Below, one piece after another: positions 62,763 to 64,000 of a stretch of 64,000 nt of DNA (position 1 is the first letter of the stretch; the number at the start of each line of letters is the position of its first letter). The stretch is from the NCBI GenBank assembly GCA_017460805.1, contig JAFUAF010000064.1, positions 1-64,000 of the forward strand, given 5' to 3'. The position numbers and the translations under genes were made by a program. The notes beneath the pieces were generated by a model. The model was not told where the DNA came from. It ran no database searches and was given only the letters and a program-made list of their open reading frames with translations. Source of the DNA: Bacillota bacterium (GTDB lineage: Bacteria; Bacillota; Clostridia; Lachnospirales; CAG-274).

Positions 62763-62850
62763 GGAGAGTTAGCGAAGTGGTCATAACGCGCGGCACTCGA
62801 AATGCGGTTGTCCTTTATTGGGCACGTGGGTTCGAATCCCACACTCTCCG
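62763..62850 (+). tRNA. tRNA-Ser (CGA)
   Basis: An 88-nt class II cloverleaf with acceptor GGAGAGT/ACTCTCC, anticodon loop CTCGAAA (CGA), a long variable arm and T-loop GGTTCGAATCC. It reads the TCG codon. Confidence 0.94.
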
Positions 62851-62853
62851 TTT

Positions 62854-62886
62854 TAAAAACTGTCGTTTTTACGGCAGTTTTTTTGT
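62854..62886 (+). terminator. Terminator after tRNA-Ser
   Basis: AAAACTGTCG / CGGCAGTTTT with a short T-rich loop and a T run. Confidence 0.85.
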
Positions 62887-62958
62887 TGCGAAAAAATTTG
62901 AGATGTGTTAAAATATATGTATGAGATATTGAACGGATAAATTTGCGGAGGTGACAGT

Positions 62959-64000
62959 ATGAAATTTTTTAAAACTGCGGCCGCTGTCTTCTTTTTAAGC
63001 GGGATAATGGCTGCGAATGTTCGGGCGGAGGATTTTATGAACTGCCCTTTGCCCGAACAACAGCCGCAGCCCGAATATGCCGAACTTCCCGAAGTGCCCG
63101 TAAGAGTGCTTGAATACAGTGAAACTGCACTTGACTATGATGATTATGAAGTTGACGGGCGCGGTTACACAAAGGCTATGTCAACATCATTTTCGGGCGA
63201 TAACCGCTATAACATGAGGATAGACGGGCAGAAACTATATCTGGATGCGTATATCAAGCCTACTGCCGAAAATGTGCCTTACGGCTTTATGGTAGGGGGC
63301 GTAACTGCGGTGGGAAACGGTTCGGACGGCAATTTGAGCCTTTCTTTTGACCTTTCTTCACTTTCGGACGGAAGTATTGCATTTACCTATCTGTTTAAAA
63401 ATCCGACCACTCCCCAGTACAGTTACTGGAGTATGTCGCTAAGCGGGATAAATATGATAAAAGAGGGCGGCGAACTGTATTTTACCGTGCCGCAGAGCGT
63501 GTATGAAAATAACAGGTGGTATCTTCACGGGAATTACCGTGTGCCCGAATACTATATCGACCAGTATTTCCCGTTTGTGCAGGTTGATGATGAAGTAAAG
63601 GGCTGGGCGCTTGAAATAACCCAAAACGCAAAGACCGACTATGAGAAGATAAAGGCGGTACATGACTGGGCGGCGGAAAATCTCTATTACGATTATGCCT
63701 ATTATTACGAAAAAACTTCGAGTACAATGCTTGATGCAAAAGATGTTTATAATTACCGCTATACCGTCTGCCAGGGCTATTCTTCGCTGTGTGCGTCGCT
63801 TTTGCGCTCCATAGGCATACCGTGCAAGGTCGCCGAGGGATTGGGTGTTTCGGGCAGCGCAGACTGGGACAGCATAGATGCAAATGCCGCCAATCACGCG
63901 TGGAATGAGGCATGGTGCGCCGAAGAAAACAGATGGATAGTCTTTGATGCCACCTGGGACAGCGGCAATACCTACGATAAAGACGGTGACAGCTTTGTAA
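62959..64000 (+). CDS. Secreted transglutaminase-like protein (cut by window end)
   Basis: The frame is open from the ATG at 62959 (GGAGGTGACAG upstream) to the window end, 347 codons so far. It starts with a signal peptide (MKFFKTAAAVFFLSGIMAAN, cleaved near VRA-ED). A region of about 200 residues without a recognised fold follows. Then comes a transglutaminase-like core (about 225-347): YTVCQGYSSLC with the catalytic cysteine, NHAWNEAW with the histidine and FDATWD with the aspartate. Such secreted proteins in Clostridia act as cysteine proteases or cross-linking enzymes on wall or surface proteins. The 3' end is missing. Confidence 0.85.
   Translation, partial: MKFFKTAAAVFFLSGIMAANVRAEDFMNCPLPEQQPQPEYAELPEVPVRVLEYSETALDYDDYEVDGRGYTKAMSTSFSGDNRYNMRIDGQKLYLDAYIKPTAENVPYGFMVGGVTAVGNGSDGNLSLSFDLSSLSDGSIAFTYLFKNPTTPQYSYWSMSLSGINMIKEGGELYFTVPQSVYENNRWYLHGNYRVPEYYIDQYFPFVQVDDEVKGWALEITQNAKTDYEKIKAVHDWAAENLYYDYAYYYEKTSSTMLDAKDVYNYRYTVCQGYSSLCASLLRSIGIPCKVAEGLGVSGSADWDSIDANAANHAWNEAWCAEENRWIVFDATWDSGNTYDKDGDSFV

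Overview
The window looks like chromosome from a plant-fibre-degrading, anaerobic Firmicute of class Clostridia, close to the Ruminococcus/Oscillospiraceae or Monoglobales type. The reasons are the strong GGAGG ribosome sites, consensus TTGACA/TATAAT promoters with 17-base spacers, a fermentative AdhE with a likely Rex operator, a sodium-type F1Fo ATP synthase, and at least five dockerin modules plus a cohesin-dockerin protein, the parts of a cellulosome. The species cannot be fixed from sequence reading alone.

Layout. 0-6 kb: rfbB, a wall-associated GH18 protein, a CPCC protein, tRNA-Leu, the rpsF-ssb-rpsR operon, and a minus-strand tRNA-Phe/Gly/Gly-secG unit. 6-11 kb: a GAF-GGDEF-GGDEF-EAL cyclic-di-GMP protein, a HicAB toxin-antitoxin pair, an XRE/zinc-ribbon regulator, an RNHCP protein and a candidate small RNA. 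11-23 kb: an APH-like kinase behind adhE, then purine genes (purC, purB, purA, add) mixed with a lipoprotein, a YhcG nuclease and an M23 peptidase. 23.6-30.8 kb: the complete ATP synthase operon (atpZ-I-B-E-F-H-A-G-D-C). 31-40.3 kb: an accessory region with two nearly identical inverted MITEs around a secreted beta-sandwich protein, a 45-residue peptide gene and the tmRNA gene. It continues with a pectate lyase carrying a dockerin, and a three-gene operon of cohesin-dockerin protein, cohesin-like protein and a second small peptide. 40.5-46.8 kb: a VTC/DUF4956 pair, a Nudix hydrolase with a LysR regulator, and a decayed integrated island next to tRNA-Thr (DUF234 ATPase, integrase tail, truncated dockerin gene). 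47-64 kb: addB, a tRNA cluster, cbiL, an SGNH esterase - GH5 cellulase - trpB2 unit, a dockerin-bearing SGNH esterase, the folC-folE-HD-folP operon running into a dockerin GH5 glucanase, tRNA-Ser, and a transglutaminase-like secreted protein cut by the window end.

How the genes fit together. The secreted enzymes (PL1 pectate lyase, two GH5 glucanases, an SGNH pectin/xylan-type esterase) carry dockerins or membrane anchors. The cohesin genes at 38-40 kb could hold some of them together. Energy genes (AdhE, sodium-type ATP synthase) suit a fermenter. Housekeeping operons are compact, with 4-14 base gaps or ATGA overlaps.

The most original signals are: (1) two unannotated small peptides of one family (shared Y-x-x-P-E-I and I-L-x-S-G blocks), each closing an operon behind a secreted protein; (2) a 224-240 bp MITE family with 18-bp inverted ends and 10-bp target duplications, one copy beside tmRNA and one supplying start codons to a recombinase-like ORF; (3) a roughly 103-bp structured repeat found twice, each time just ahead of dockerin-coding sequence; (4) a recurring terminator hairpin family; (5) a candidate small RNA with a perfect promoter. 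All functions are read from motifs; no database search was run.
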